Shown: positions 24,901 to 35,700 of the stretch, one piece after another
Position numbering within the stretch: position 1 is the stretch's first letter
Layout: each line of letters opens with the position of its first letter
Source of the DNA: Streptomyces rishiriensis
GTDB lineage: Bacteria; Actinomycetota; Actinomycetes; Streptomycetales; Streptomycetaceae
Direction of reading: 5' to 3'
Length of the DNA: 64,000 nucleotides
Assembly (NCBI RefSeq): GCF_030815485.1
Contig: NZ_JAUSWV010000002.1
Location: forward strand, 62,001 to 126,000
The notes under the pieces: generated by a model
The model's database searches: none
What the model was told of the DNA's origin: nothing
What the model saw: only the letters and a program-made list of their open reading frames with translations
Translations under genes and position numbers: made by a program

Positions 24901-27270
24901 CACGCGCGAAGGCCCGCCGGAGACCCCAGTAAGTGCCTCAAGGAAAGGGTCGCGCAGCACTTCCATCTGTGAGGAGTGTCCGGCGGCGTTGGCCCCGTGA
25001 ATCCTGCGGGCGTGGATGCCCTCGGTCTTGCACCGGGCGAGCAGCTCTTCCAGGGCGGGCAGTTCACCGGTCACGACCACTGAGGAGGGTCCGTTGACCG
25101 CGGCGATCTCCAGGCCCGGCAACTCCTCGACCAGCACGGAGGCGGCCTTGACACCGGCAACGAGGGACGCCATGCCTCCGCGTCCCGACAACTCGGCACG
25201 GATGACCTTGGCCCGGTACACCACGAGGCGGGCGGCGTCCGGAAGGGACAGCGCACCGGCGAAGCAGGCAGCGGCGATCTCGCCCTGGGAATGACCCACG
25301 ACCGCATCCGGGACGACCCCGCACGCTTCCCACAGCGCGGCAAGCGACAGCATCAGTGCCCACGACACCGGCTGCACGACGTCGAGGTCCTCAAGGGACC
25401 GGGCGCCCTCTGCCTGCCGCACCACATCCAGCAACGACCAGCCGGTCAGCGGGTCAAGCGCCTCGGCGCACTCGGCCATGCTGGTTGCAAACACGGGCGA
25501 CGCCTCAAGCAGTTCCCTTCCCATGCCCGCCCACTGTGCGCCCTGGCCGGGGAACACAAAGACAGTCCGGCCTACTACGCTCTCGGCCGTTCCCCTGACG
25601 ACACCGGTCGCGGACTCACCGCCGACCACGGCGTCCAATGCAGCCAGCGCCTCTTCCCGGTTCTCGGCGAGCACGATCGCACGGTCGGGGAGAAGACCCC
25701 GGCTCCGCACCAGCGACCGGCCGACGTCGAGCAGATCCAGCTCTTGACGTTCCCTCAGGAACGAACCAAGGCGCCGGGCCTGACCGGCGAGACCCGCCTC
25801 GCCACGGGCCGAGAGGACCAGTGGCACAACCGAGTCGCTCAGCGCGCGCGCCTTCTCGTCGGACGGGTTCACGGATGTCCGCTCGGGCGCCTGCTCCAGG
25901 ATGACGTGCGCGTTGGTGCCGCTGACGCCGAAGCCGGAGACCCCCGCCCGACGAGGACGGCCGATCTCGGGCCACTCGTGCGCCTCGGTCAGCAACTCAA
26001 CCGCTCCAGCAGACCAGTCAACCTGAGGCGTGGGCTCGTCCACGTGCAAAGTCTGCGGCAGCACACCATGCCGCATGGCCATCACCATCTTGATCACACC
26101 AGCGACGCCTGCCGCATGGCCCGCGTGTCCGAGGTTCGACTTCACTGAACCGAGCCACAGCGGCAGTCCGGGGTCACGGCTTTGACCATAGGTGGCGAGT
26201 AGGGCCTGTGCCTCGATCGGGTCGCCCAGGGGGGTTCCGGTGCCGTGCGCCTCGACGATGTCGACATCGGCGGACGACAAACCAGCGGTAGCGAGTGCCT
26301 GGCGGATCACCCGCTGCTGCGAGGGCCCGTTCGGCGCGGTGAGTCCGTTGGACGCGCCATCCTGGTTCACCGCAGTGGCCCGTACGACGCCGAGAATCTC
26401 ATGTCCCTCACGGACGGCATCGGAAACCCGCTCCAACAGCAGGACGCCCACACCCTCGGCAGAGTTCGTTCCATCTGCGGATGCCGCAAACGCCTTGCAC
26501 CGGCCGTCCTTCGCAAGAGTCCGCATACGCGAGGCCAACACCAAGCCAGCGGGAGTGCACATCACGCTGGAGCCCCCGGCCAGCGCCAACGACGACTCGC
26601 CCGAACGCAGGGACTGCACTGCCATGTGCAGGGCTACCAGGGACGACGAGCAGGCCGTGTCGACCGTGACTGCGGGCCCCTCGAACCCGAGAGTGTAGGA
26701 AACCCGTCCCGACAGGACGCTCGCCAAGCCGCCGGTCATCAGGTAGCCCTCGAGCTCGTCGGGGACGCTGTGGAAACCGGTGGCGTAATCGTGCCCGCCC
26801 ACGCCGGCGAACACGCCGACGTTCTTGCCACGCAGAGTAGCCGGGTCTATGCCCGCCCGTTCGATCGCCTCCCACGACGTCTCCAGCATCAGACGCTGCT
26901 GCGGGTCCATGACCAGCGTCTCGCTTTGTGAGATGCCGAAGAAACCGGCGTCGAACTCGCCCACGTCGTGCAGGAACCCGCCTTCCCGTACATAGGTCGT
27001 GCCGGCGCGATCGAGTTCCGGGTCGTAGAGGTTCTCAAGATCCCAGCCCCGGTCGGTGGGGAATGCGCCGACTGCGGAACGACCATCGGCGATCAACTCC
27101 CACAACTCTTCAGGTGACGACACCCCACCGGGGAACCGGCACGCCATGCCCACGATGGCGATCGGTTCAGTGAAGCTGTCGCGGATCTTCTTGTTCTCGT
27201 TCTCCAACTGCTCGTTCTCGATCAGTGAAGCCCGCAGCGCTTCGACAAGCTTTGCCTCTGAGCTGGTCAT
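21949..27270 (-). CDS. Type I PKS, module 8 (KS-AT-DH-KR-ACP), atypical AT
   Basis: A 1773-residue single-module protein starting at ATG 27270. Order: N-terminal docking coiled coil ([20 protein letters not shown]); KS with Cys207 in VDTACSSSL plus EAHGTGT and [12 protein letters not shown] with GHSQG and, instead of YASH or HAFH, AAGH (residues 762-765); DH with [28 protein letters not shown] and [11 protein letters not shown], all intact; KR with GGTGRLG, B-type LDD and [14 protein letters not shown] with [11 protein letters not shown]; no thioesterase. DH and KR should leave an alpha,beta-unsaturated acyl chain. The AAGH motif belongs to the xAGH type often seen in ATs for ethylmalonyl or larger extenders, so this is the likely entry point of the CCR-derived unit. 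The chain is then handed to RifF. Confidence 0.93.
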   Translation of the reverse strand: MTSSEAKLVEALRASLIENEQLENENKKIRDSFTEPIAIVGMACRFPGGVSSPEELWELIADGRSAVGAFPTDRGWDLENLYDPELDRAGTTYVREGGFLHDVGEFDAGFFGISQSETLVMDPQQRLMLETSWEAIERAGIDPATLRGKNVGVFAGVGGHDYATGFHSVPDELEGYLMTGGLASVLSGRVSYTLGFEGPAVTVDTACSSSLVALHMAVQSLRSGESSLALAGGSSVMCTPAGLVLASRMRTLAKDGRCKAFAASADGTNSAEGVGVLLLERVSDAVREGHEILGVVRATAVNQDGASNGLTAPNGPSQQRVIRQALATAGLSSADVDIVEAHGTGTPLGDPIEAQALLATYGQSRDPGLPLWLGSVKSNLGHAGHAAGVAGVIKMVMAMRHGVLPQTLHVDEPTPQVDWSAGAVELLTEAHEWPEIGRPRRAGVSGFGVSGTNAHVILEQAPERTSVNPSDEKARALSDSVVPLVLSARGEAGLAGQARRLGSFLRERQELDLLDVGRSLVRSRGLLPDRAIVLAENREEALAALDAVVGGESATGVVRGTAESVVGRTVFVFPGQGAQWAGMGRELLEASPVFATSMAECAEALDPLTGWSLLDVVRQAEGARSLEDLDVVQPVSWALMLSLAALWEACGVVPDAVVGHSQGEIAAACFAGALSLPDAARLVVYRAKVIRAELSGRGGMASLVAGVKAASVLVEELPGLEIAAVNGPSSVVVTGELPALEELLARCKTEGIHARRIHGANAAGHSSQMEVLRDPFLEALTGVSGGPSRVPLFSTVTGRLQDTTELDAEYWYRNLRQTVQFDPAIRSLAGDGHGVFIEVSSHPVLASSVQDVLEELQAPAVVTGSLHRDEGGPRRFLASLAHLHTHGVQVSWGAVLGHGTERPVDLPTYAFQRRRYWLDPADSGGDAPGLGLEAADHPLLGAVTEIPGSDGVLFTSRLSLRTHPWLADHAAAGVVLVPGAAFVELAVRAGDEIGCSLVGELVIERPLLLPESGGVQVRVWVGEPDESRHRTVQIHSRWEEAGPRGSWTRHASGRLVPEEGGADFDLTQWPPPGATAVDPDVLAHAYDGMAQAGYGYGPAFRGLRGAWTRGEEVFAEVSLPEAAGTGDDYGLHPALLDAAMHACAFRTDMAGESPKLALPFVWRDVRLHAVGTSTLRVHLTPLARDTIRLRLADAFGAPVAAVDSMVLRPVVPELLRVGSGASKEQMFRVAWEPISVRSVHDELNVVPVTTAEDVRAVAGTPPGMFLLDVAGNGRTDLAAVRDLTGRVLEVVQAWLAEPAFQDTPLVALTQAGAVVQDGDPAPDLAVATAAGLLRSAQSENPGRILLVDTDGTEASARRLPDVLASGQPQVALRRGAVAVPRLVKAAPADAHGRPLNPEGTVLITGGTGRLGRLAARHLASKHKIRNLILVSRRGPDAPGAAELEAELEGLGALVRVVACDVSDRDSMVALLGSVPKDTPLTAVIHAAGALDDGVVTSLTPEQLDAVLRPKADAAHILDELTRDLDLAAFVLYSSLSGIFGSAGQGNYAAANSYLDALAVRRHASGLPATSLVWGWWGQGSDALDKLAEVELKRFDRWNSTELTAQEGMELFDLALLDRDAVQVLTKMELEAIWDQANSASVPPLLRGLIRVSRRPARDGATGADTLADRLAEASPDQRVKILVDLVQREVATILGYVSADEIGPDLSFFDIGFDSLTAIELRNRLSALTGVRIPATFAFEYPTAELAAEDLLERLESPVGSPEDTPRMVRGDQ
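24976..24987 (-). other. AT8 extender-selectivity motif AAGH
   Basis: The codons for Ala-Ala-Gly-His replace the YASH motif found in all methylmalonyl-type ATs of this window (30403-30414, 36061-36072, 41776-41787, 47101-47112, 52206-52217, 61399-61410) and the HAFH of AT2 (56158-56169). Flanking residues ([12 protein letters not shown]) also differ from the other ATs. Confidence 0.85.
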
Positions 27271-27303
27271 TCCCTGTCTCCCTTCGTTCCGGTCGCGCGT
27301 CCG

Positions 27304-30300
27304 CTACTGCTTCCGGGCTTTCCTCATTGCGCGCTCCACCAGGTCGTCAACGCCCATCTCCTCGATCAGCAGCTTGCCGTCCTGCTTCGGTTCGGCGGCG
27401 TCCGGCGCTGTGGCACCTTCACCACCGGAGCTCGCCACCAGTTGCAGGAGCTTCTCCATGAGCCCGAGTTCCTGGAACCGGGACAGAGGCGTGGTGACCA
27501 GGACCCTCCGGATCTCGTCCTCCCGACCCGCCAACTCGGAGGCGGCCTCAGGGCACAGTTCCGCGAGCAGACGGCGCATCAGGCTCCGGGGTGTGGGATG
27601 GTCGAAGATGATCGTGGCAGGGAGGCGGATCCCTACGAGTCCGGTGAGTCGGTTGCGGAGTTCAACGGCCAGCATCGAGTCGAAGCCGACCTCCCGGAAA
27701 GCCCGGTCGGCGTCGACCTTGCCGGGTGCTGAATGGCCCAGGACCACAGCGACCTCGCGCCGGATCAGATCCAGCAGCATCTGCTCCCGCTGGACCGGGA
27801 GCGTGGCGGCCAGCTGTTCAGCGAGGCCGCCCCCACGGGGGGCCACGTGCCGAGCGGTGCGACGGCCGGCACGCACGAGGCTCCGCAGCAGTACGTGTAC
27901 GGGTTCGGACGCGGCTTGGGCGCGCAGCGCGGCGTAGTCCGGCTTGGCCGCCAAGAGCACCGCGTCGCCTGACTGCAGCGCCGCGTCGAACAGCGCCAGA
28001 CCCTCCTGGCTGGAGTGTGCCACCAGGCCCTGCGCCATCCTCCGCTGATTGGCCATGCCCAGGTTGGCGCTAGTGCCGGTCTGGTCCCAGACCCCCCATG
28101 CGAGGGAGGTGCCGGGCAGGCCGGAGCGGTGGCGGTGGAGGGCGAGGGCGTCCAGGGAGGCGTTGGCGGCGGCGTAGTTGCCCTGGCCGGGGTTGCCGAG
28201 GACTCCGGCGGCGGAGGAGAAGAGGACGAACGCCGCAAGATCGGCGTCCCGGGTCAGTTCGTGCAGGTGCAGTGCGGCGTCGAGTTTCGGCCGCAGGACG
28301 GTGTCGAAACGGTCCGGGGTCAGGGCGGTGACCACGCCGTCGTCGAGGACTCCGGCGGTGTGAACGACGGCGGTGAGCGGGTGTGCATCCGATATCGCGG
28401 CCAGGAGCGCCCCGACAGCGTCCCGGTCGGCGGTGTCGCACGCCGTGATGGTGACGGTCGTCCCGAGATCGGTCAGTTCCTCGTACAGCGCCGCCGCCCC
28501 CTCGGCATCCGGTCCGCTCCGGCTGGCCAGCAGCAGGTGCCGTACGCCGTGTTCCGTCGCCAAGTGCCGGGCGACGAGACGGCCGAGCGTCCCGGTCCCG
28601 CCCGTGACAAGGACGGTGCCGTCAAGGTTGAGCCCGCGCCGGGTACCTTCGGCAAGCGGGGCGCGCCGGAGGCGGGGGGCGAAGGCCACGCCACCGCGCA
28701 CACGGACTCGGGGCTCGCCCGTGGCCACCGCGAGCCGCACGGCCTGCACGGCGTTCACGGCCGCCGAGTGCTCCGAGGCCGCCGCACTGCCGCGGTGCCC
28801 GGCATGGCCGCTCTCGACAAGGACGATACGGCCCGGGTGCTCCGACTGCGCCGAACGCAGCAGGCCCGACACGGCGGCAACGGTGAGATCGTCCTCGGCG
28901 TCCGGGATCATCACGACGAGGCGGGTGTGCGCCAGGGCCGGTGCCGCCAGCCATGCCTGGACCACGGCCAACGCGGCGGCGACGGCCTCGCGCGGGCCGG
29001 CGGGCGCCCGCCCCGCCTCATACACCAGAAGGCCCGGCACCGCTGCCCCGTCCGCCGCGAGGGCAGCAACGTCCTCGGCATCGACGACGGTCGCCGTAGT
29101 GCCGGCGTCCTCACTCATCTCACCTGCCAAAAGGGGAAGCTCAACCCAGTCGACCAGGAACAGGGCGCCAGGGGCCGACGCGTCCTCGGTCTCTGCCTCT
29201 TCGGGCGAAAACGGCTCGGCGACAACGGCATCAGCGGTCAGCACCGGCACGCCGGTGGCGTCCATCAGCTCAAGACGGGTCTCGCCAGTGACGCTATGGG
29301 CCGTGCGGACCCGCACCGCCGCCGCACCAGAGGCCAGCAAGGCCACCCCGCTCCACCGGGTAGCGATCACGTCCTCATCAGGGAACGCCGTTCGGACCGC
29401 CGCGTCGAGCAGTGCCGGGTGCAGGCCGTAGCGGTCGGCATCACCGACTGCCTTGTCGAGGGCCACATCGGCTGCGGGAGCGTTTTTCGGCCACGCGCCA
29501 CCGGAAGCGGACGGGGTCACCGGGCCGGGCACCAACGTGCCGTGCGCGTGGTGGGTCCACATCGCGTCCAGAGCGGCGTTGTCCGGGCGGGAGTACACCT
29601 CGACCGGCCGCCGCCCCTGCTCGTCGGCCTCCCCGACGGTCATCTGTACGGCTCTGCCGCCACGCAGCGGCAACAGCACGGGCCGGTCCACGGTCAGCTC
29701 CTCGACCACCGGGCAGCCGACCTCGTCACCGAACCGGATGGCCAGCTCCACCAACGCCGCGCTCGGCACGACGACGACATCACCGACGATGTGATCACCC
29801 AGCCACGGGTGCGCGTCCACCGACCACCGCGAGGTGGTCAGGAAACCGCCGGAGTCCGGCCGACCGACGATCGCCCCGATAAGCGGATGACCGCCGGCGG
29901 CCTGACCGAGCGCGACAGCATCGACAGCAGGAGTGGAACGCAGCCAGTAATGCTGACGATCGAAGGCATACGTCGGCAGATCGACCTGGGCGGCGGCACT
30001 GGCCGGGAGGACACGGGTCCAGTCGACGGGGACGCCTCGGACGAACAGTTCGGCCATTGAGGTCAGCAGTCGGCGCGGGCCGCCATCGTCACGGCGCAGC
30101 GACCCGGCCACCACGGCCTCTGTGTCGGCCTGGTCCACGATCTCGCTGACCGGCTGGACCAGGACGGGGTGAGCGCTGGACTCTACGAAGACGGTGTAGC
30201 CGTTGCCCAGGAGGTCGGCGATCGCGGGACCGAAACGGACCTGGCTACGCAGGTTCCGATACCAGTACCCGCCGTCAAGGACACCCGCCTCCCGCGCCCA

Positions 30301-32697
30301 CTCCCCCGTCACCGTCGAGTAGAAAGGAACCAGCGGTGCCTGAGCACGGATGTCGGAGAACGCCTCGCCCAGGATCTCCTCGATCGCCTCGACATGCCGG
30401 GTGTGGGAGGCGTAGTCCACCGCCACCCGACGCACCCGCACACCATCCGCCGCAAGAACCTCCAGCGCCTCGTCGAGAGCCTCGGCATCACCGGCGATCA
30501 CCACCGAGGACGGACCGTTGACCGCCGCCACCTCCACCCGGCCGGCCCACCGCTCGATACGGCCGGCCACTTCGGTCTCGGACAGCGCCACCGACGCCAT
30601 ACCGCCCCGGCCCGCCAGACTGCCCGCGATCACCTGGCTGCGTACCGCCACAATGCGAGCAGCGTCCTCCAGCGACAACACACCCGACACACACGCCGCG
30701 GCGATCTCACCCTGCGAATGACCGACCACCGCATCCGGCACCACACCCACCGACGCCCACACCGCCGCCAGACCCACCATCACCGCGAAACTCGCCGGCT
30801 GCACCACATCCACCCGCTCCAGCAGCGCAGCCGGAACATCCCCCCGCAACACATCCACCAACGGCCAGTCCACCCACCCCTCGAGCGCCGCCGCGCACTC
30901 AGCGATCCGCTCCGCGAACACCGGTGAGGAATCGAGGAGTTCACGACCCATGCCCACCCACTGCGAACCCTGCCCCGGAAAGACGAACACGACCTTTCCC
31001 GCCCCGCCCAGAGCCGACACGCTGCCAGTGACCACACCGGGATGAGACTCACCCCGCGCCAGCGCACCAAGCCCCGCCAACGCCTCAGCACGCGAACCCA
31101 CCACCACCGCACGCTCGGACAACATCGCCCGCTGAGCGACCAACGCACCCGCCGCATCCAGCAGCGACACCTCACTCGACTCAACAAAGGACGCCAACCG
31201 CCCGGCCTGGCCCGCCAGGGACCCGGCACTCCTCGCCGACACCACCAGCGGCACCGCACCCTCATCGGTCCCCGCCAGCCCAGGCCCGACAGGCTCCGGC
31301 ACTGCGGGCTGCTCTTCCGGGGCCTGTTCCAGGATCAGGTGCGCGTTGGTCCCACTGACACCGAAGGACGACACACCAGCGCGGCGTGGCCGGCCGGTGT
31401 CGGGCCACTCCCGCGACTCGGTCAGCAGCTCGACCGCGCCCGCGGTCCAGTCCACCTTCGCCGACGGGGCATCGACATGCAGCGTGGGCGGCATGACCCC
31501 GTGCCGCAGCGCCTGCACCATCTTGATCACACCAGCCACCCCCGCCGCAGCCTGGGTATGACCGATGTTCGACTTCAACGATCCCAGCCACAACGGCCGG
31601 TCCTCGGGCCGGTCCTGCCCGTAGGCGGCGATCAGCGCCTGCGCCTCGATCGGATCACCCAGAACCGTCCCCGTCCCATGCCCCTCCACCACATCCACAT
31701 CCGCCGGCGAAAGACCCGCATTGGCAAGCGCCTTACGGATCACCCGCTGCTGCGACGGACCGTTCGGCGCCGTCAGACCATTCGACGCGCCGTCCTGATT
31801 CACCGCGCTGCCACGGATCACCGCGAGCACCCGATGCCCACGCCGCCGGGCCTCCGACAACCGTTCCAGAACCACCACCCCGACGCCCTCGGCCCAACCG
31901 GTGCCGTCCGCGGCGTCCGCATACGACTTACACCGGCCGTCCAAGGACAGTCCGCCGTGGCGCGAGAACGCCTCGAACGCCCCCGGCGTCGCCATCACCT
32001 TGGCGCCGCCCGCCAGCGCCAGCGAGCACTCTCCCTGCCGCAGCGCCTGCGCCGCCAGATGGATCGCGACGAGCGAGGACGAACACGCCGTGTCCACCGT
32101 CACCGCCGGACCCTCGAAACCGAACACATACGACACCCGGCCCGAGGCCACACTCGACGCCGCCCCCGTGCCGATACCCCCCAGCTCTGAATGCACGTTG
32201 CCACCCGCGAAGTAGTCGGCGCCCATGACGCCGGAGAACACCGCGACCTCTTGGCCCTTCAACGTCCCCGGGTCGATCCCGGCCTGTTCCAACGCCTCCC
32301 ACGAGGTCTCCAGCAGCAACCGCTGCTGCGGATCCATCGCCAGCGCCTCACGCGGCGAGATCCCGAAGAAACCCGCGTCGAACTCCGCCGCGTCATACAG
32401 GAACCCGCCCCGGGGCACGTAGGGGGTGTCGGCCTGGCCCGGAGCGGAGTCGAACAAGCCCTCCAGATCCCAGCCACGATCAGACGGAAAACCGGACACA
32501 CCGTCCCGGCCCTCGCTGACCAGCCGCCACAAATCCTCCGGACCCGCCACACCACCGGGCAGACGACACGCCATACCCACCACCGCAACCGGCTCCCCGG
32601 AGGCCTCCAAGAGCTGGCGGTTCTGCTTCTTCAGCGAGCCGACCTCTTCGAGCGATGCTCGGAGCGCCTCGACGACCTTTTCATAAGGAGCACTCAC
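27304..32697 (-). CDS. Type I PKS, module 7 (KS-AT-DH*-KR-ACP)
   Basis: A 1797-residue single-module protein starting at the GTG at 32697. Docking helix [22 protein letters not shown] with [11 protein letters not shown] with GHSQG and YASH, so methylmalonyl-CoA; DH remnant; KR with GGTGTLG, LDD (B-type) and [18 protein letters not shown] with [12 protein letters not shown]-terminal docking tail ending [15 protein letters not shown]. The DH has [16 protein letters not shown], where Asp replaces the Gly of HxxxGxxxxP, and lacks about 45 residues that normally contain YGPxF, jumping to [11 protein letters not shown] near 29440-29490. It is probably inactive, leaving a hydroxyl. The DH-KR segment is nearly identical to that of module 1. 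Gaps to the neighbouring PKS genes are 31 and 33 bases, so one operon. Confidence 0.93.
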   Translation of the reverse strand: MSAPYEKVVEALRASLEEVGSLKKQNRQLLEASGEPVAVVGMACRLPGGVAGPEDLWRLVSEGRDGVSGFPSDRGWDLEGLFDSAPGQADTPYVPRGGFLYDAAEFDAGFFGISPREALAMDPQQRLLLETSWEALEQAGIDPGTLKGQEVAVFSGVMGADYFAGGNVHSELGGIGTGAASSVASGRVSYVFGFEGPAVTVDTACSSSLVAIHLAAQALRQGECSLALAGGAKVMATPGAFEAFSRHGGLSLDGRCKSYADAADGTGWAEGVGVVVLERLSEARRRGHRVLAVIRGSAVNQDGASNGLTAPNGPSQQRVIRKALANAGLSPADVDVVEGHGTGTVLGDPIEAQALIAAYGQDRPEDRPLWLGSLKSNIGHTQAAAGVAGVIKMVQALRHGVMPPTLHVDAPSAKVDWTAGAVELLTESREWPDTGRPRRAGVSSFGVSGTNAHLILEQAPEEQPAVPEPVGPGLAGTDEGAVPLVVSARSAGSLAGQAGRLASFVESSEVSLLDAAGALVAQRAMLSERAVVVGSRAEALAGLGALARGESHPGVVTGSVSALGGAGKVVFVFPGQGSQWVGMGRELLDSSPVFAERIAECAAALEGWVDWPLVDVLRGDVPAALLERVDVVQPASFAVMVGLAAVWASVGVVPDAVVGHSQGEIAAACVSGVLSLEDAARIVAVRSQVIAGSLAGRGGMASVALSETEVAGRIERWAGRVEVAAVNGPSSVVIAGDAEALDEALEVLAADGVRVRRVAVDYASHTRHVEAIEEILGEAFSDIRAQAPLVPFYSTVTGEWAREAGVLDGGYWYRNLRSQVRFGPAIADLLGNGYTVFVESSAHPVLVQPVSEIVDQADTEAVVAGSLRRDDGGPRRLLTSMAELFVRGVPVDWTRVLPASAAAQVDLPTYAFDRQHYWLRSTPAVDAVALGQAAGGHPLIGAIVGRPDSGGFLTTSRWSVDAHPWLGDHIVGDVVVVPSAALVELAIRFGDEVGCPVVEELTVDRPVLLPLRGGRAVQMTVGEADEQGRRPVEVYSRPDNAALDAMWTHHAHGTLVPGPVTPSASGGAWPKNAPAADVALDKAVGDADRYGLHPALLDAAVRTAFPDEDVIATRWSGVALLASGAAAVRVRTAHSVTGETRLELMDATGVPVLTADAVVAEPFSPEEAETEDASAPGALFLVDWVELPLLAGEMSEDAGTTATVVDAEDVAALAADGAAVPGLLVYEAGRAPAGPREAVAAALAVVQAWLAAPALAHTRLVVMIPDAEDDLTVAAVSGLLRSAQSEHPGRIVLVESGHAGHRGSAAASEHSAAVNAVQAVRLAVATGEPRVRVRGGVAFAPRLRRAPLAEGTRRGLNLDGTVLVTGGTGTLGRLVARHLATEHGVRHLLLASRSGPDAEGAAALYEELTDLGTTVTITACDTADRDAVGALLAAISDAHPLTAVVHTAGVLDDGVVTALTPDRFDTVLRPKLDAALHLHELTRDADLAAFVLFSSAAGVLGNPGQGNYAAANASLDALALHRHRSGLPGTSLAWGVWDQTGTSANLGMANQRRMAQGLVAHSSQEGLALFDAALQSGDAVLLAAKPDYAALRAQAASEPVHVLLRSLVRAGRRTARHVAPRGGGLAEQLAATLPVQREQMLLDLIRREVAVVLGHSAPGKVDADRAFREVGFDSMLAVELRNRLTGLVGIRLPATIIFDHPTPRSLMRRLLAELCPEAASELAGREDEIRRVLVTTPLSRFQELGLMEKLLQLVASSGGEGATAPDAAEPKQDGKLLIEEMGVDDLVERAMRKARKQ
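28095..29976 (-). repeat. Long near-identical block, module 7 copy (pairs with 59091-60972)
   Basis: This 1.88-kb stretch covers the DH remnant and KR of module 7. It aligns without gaps (constant offset 30996) to the module 1 block and differs at only a few bases that I could spot. It runs from just after the AT (linker [12 protein letters not shown]) to the LAWG motif at the end of the KR. Confidence 0.9.
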
Positions 32698-32728
32698 TTG
32701 AAATCCCCAACCATCAGGTGCCGCAAGG

Positions 32729-35700
32729 TCACTTGTCTCCGAGCGCCAGCTGCACGAGGTCGTCGACGTTCAGATCGGCGATCGCGGTCTCATCATCGGC
32801 GTCGTCCAGCATGCCGATCGGCGGTTCGTGGTCATTGAGTTCAACCAGCCTGACCAGGGCGTCCAACACTCCAGCCGCCCGGAACCGGGCGAGTGGGAGC
32901 AATGCGAGCCCGCGCCGCAGCCGTGCCTCGTCCACGTCCGGGCCGGCCGTGACGCCGTCGGGGAACACTTCGCGGTGGAGATAGCGGGCGAGGGCGAGCG
33001 GGTTGGGGTAGTCGAAGACGATGGTGGCGGCGAGCTTGAGGCCGGTGGCCCCACGAAGGCGGTTACGCAACTCGACCGAGGTGAGCGAGTCGAACCCGGC
33101 GTCCTTGAACGCCGTCTCCGCCCCGACCTGCGCGATACCGGCATGACCGAGGACCATCGCCACATGACCACGGACGAAATCGAGCAGCAACGCTTCCTGC
33201 TCCTGTGGTGTGAGCCCTGCAAGCCGGGCAGCAAGGCCGCCACCGCTGTCCCCCGCCCCTGCCTGCCTGTCTCCCGCCCGTGCCCGCCGCCGTCCGCCCT
33301 GCACCAGACCACCCAAAAGCCCTGGGAGACCCCCGCCGGCCACGGCATCAGCACGCAGCCTCCGCAGATCCAGCTTGATCGGCACCACCAGGGCTGCGGG
33401 AACCCGCAAGGCCGCGTCGAACAACCCCATTCCCTCGGCGGGAGCGATAGGCAGGATGCCGCCACGGCTCATACGAGCCTGGTCGGTCTCGCTGAGGTGA
33501 GCGGTCAATCCGGCGGCCTGCTCCCACAGGCCCCAGGCCATCGAGACACCGGGCAGGCCCGCCGCCCGCCGCCGGTGAGCCACCGCGTCGAGATAGGCAT
33601 TGGCCGCCGCGTAATTGCCCTGCCCCGCCGAACCGATCAAACCCGACGCGGAAGAGAACACCGCGAACACCGACAGGTCCATGTCCCGCGTCAGCTCGTC
33701 CAGATGACCAACGGCCATCACCTTCGGCCCGAACACGTACGCCAACCGTTCCGGCGTCAACGCGCCGATCACACCGTCGTCCAACACACCGGCGGTGTGG
33801 ACAACACCGGTCAGCGGACGCTGCGCCGACACGGAACCCAAAAGCGCGGCCACCGCATCCCGGTCAGCGACATCACACGCCGTCACAGCCACCGATTCGG
33901 CACCCAACTCGCCAAGCTCGGCAACCAGCTCCCGCGCCCCCTCGGCCGCCAGACCACGCCGGCTGACCAGAACCAGATGCCGCACACCGTGCTCAGCCAC
34001 CAGGTGCCGGGCGACCAGCGCGCCCAGCGAACCGGTACCACCTGTGACCAGAACCGTCCTCTCAGAGTCGAAGACGGCGGGGACATCAGAGATGCCGGGG
34101 ACGGCGGCACCGGTCGTGTCACGGACCAGACGTGGCGCGGACAACACCGTGCCCCGCACAGCGACCTGGTGCTCGCCGGCAGCGAGTACAGCGGCGAGGA
34201 CCGGTCCCATTTCGACGCCGGTGACGTCGAGGCCGGAGTCGGCAGCGGTGTCGAGGAGAACGATCCGGTCGGGGTTCTCGGTCTGGGCAGCCCGCACCAG
34301 ACCCCACACCGCGGCACCGGCCGGGTCCGTGACGTCAGCGTCGCCGCCCGCGGGCACCGCACCCTTGGTAACCACCACCAGCTTGCCGCTCTCGAAAGCC
34401 GGGGCCACCAGCCACGCCTGGAGCACACCCAGCGCCCTGCCCGTCAGGGCGAGCACCTCATCGGCATCGTCAGCCCCCTCCCCGCAGGCCTCCAGGACGG
34501 CCACGGCCGGTGCGTCGACGGCCAGGGCGGCCACATCGTCGGCGGTGGCGACCGCTGCCCATGACGGCACCAACTCCGGAATCGGGGCAGGCACGGGCAG
34601 TTCGGCCCACTCCACCCGGAACAGGGAACCATCGTCGCCCGCCGCACCGGCCACCGCCCCCAACCGCTCGGCGGAGACCTCCCGGAACACGAGCGAGTCC
34701 ATGGTCAGGACAGGTTCGCCGGTCTCGTCGGCCGCCTGCAACGACAGCACGTCCGGCCCGGAAGACACCAGACGCACCCGCAACGCCGAAGCACCAGCCG
34801 CATACAACGCCACGTCGTTCCAAGAAAACGGCAGCACGGTTCGCGACCCACCCGCTCCGTCAGCAACCTCGTCCGGCCGAACAAGCCCCCTGGCGTGCAG
34901 AGCAGCGTCAAACAGCGCCGGATGGATACCGAACCTGACGGCGTTGTCCCGCTGCTCGTCGGGCAGGACGACCTCCGCGAAGACCTCCTCACCCCGCCGC
35001 CACACCGCACGCAGACCCCGAAACGCCGGACCAAACGCATACCCGCGATCAAACATCTCCTCGTAGAACCCGGCGACATCGAGCGGCACCCGCTCAGCGC
35101 CGGCCGGCGGCCAGACCGAGACGTCAAAGCCGGCCATGCCCATACCCCCGCCCAGGTCCGCCCCCAGCCGGCCCGTGGCGTGACGGGTCCACACGTCACT
35201 GTCGTGATCCCCGGCGGTGTCCTCAGACGCCGAGTACACCGTGACAGCACGGGCACCGTTCCCCTCCAGGCCACCGACCGCGACCTGGACACGGACACCG
35301 CCCTGCTCCGGCACCACGAGCGGCGCCTCGATCACCAACTCCTCCACCACACCGCAACCGACCTCGTCACCGGCACGAACCGCCAGCTCGACCAGACCCG
35401 TCCCCGGCACAAGCACAACCCCGCTCACCGCATGATCCGCCAACCAGGGATGCGTCCGCAGAGACAGCCGGGAGGTACACAGGACACCACCGGTCTCCGG
35501 CACACCGCCACCACCGCACCCAGCAACGGATGATCAGCACCCGCCTGACCAAGCGCGACAGCATCGACAGCAGGAGTGGAACGCAGCCAGTAATGCTGAT
35601 GATCGAAGGCATACGTGGGGAGATCGACCTGGGTGGCGGCGGCACTGGCCGGGAGAACACCCGCCCAGTCGAGGGGGACGCCCTGGACGAAAAGCTCGGC

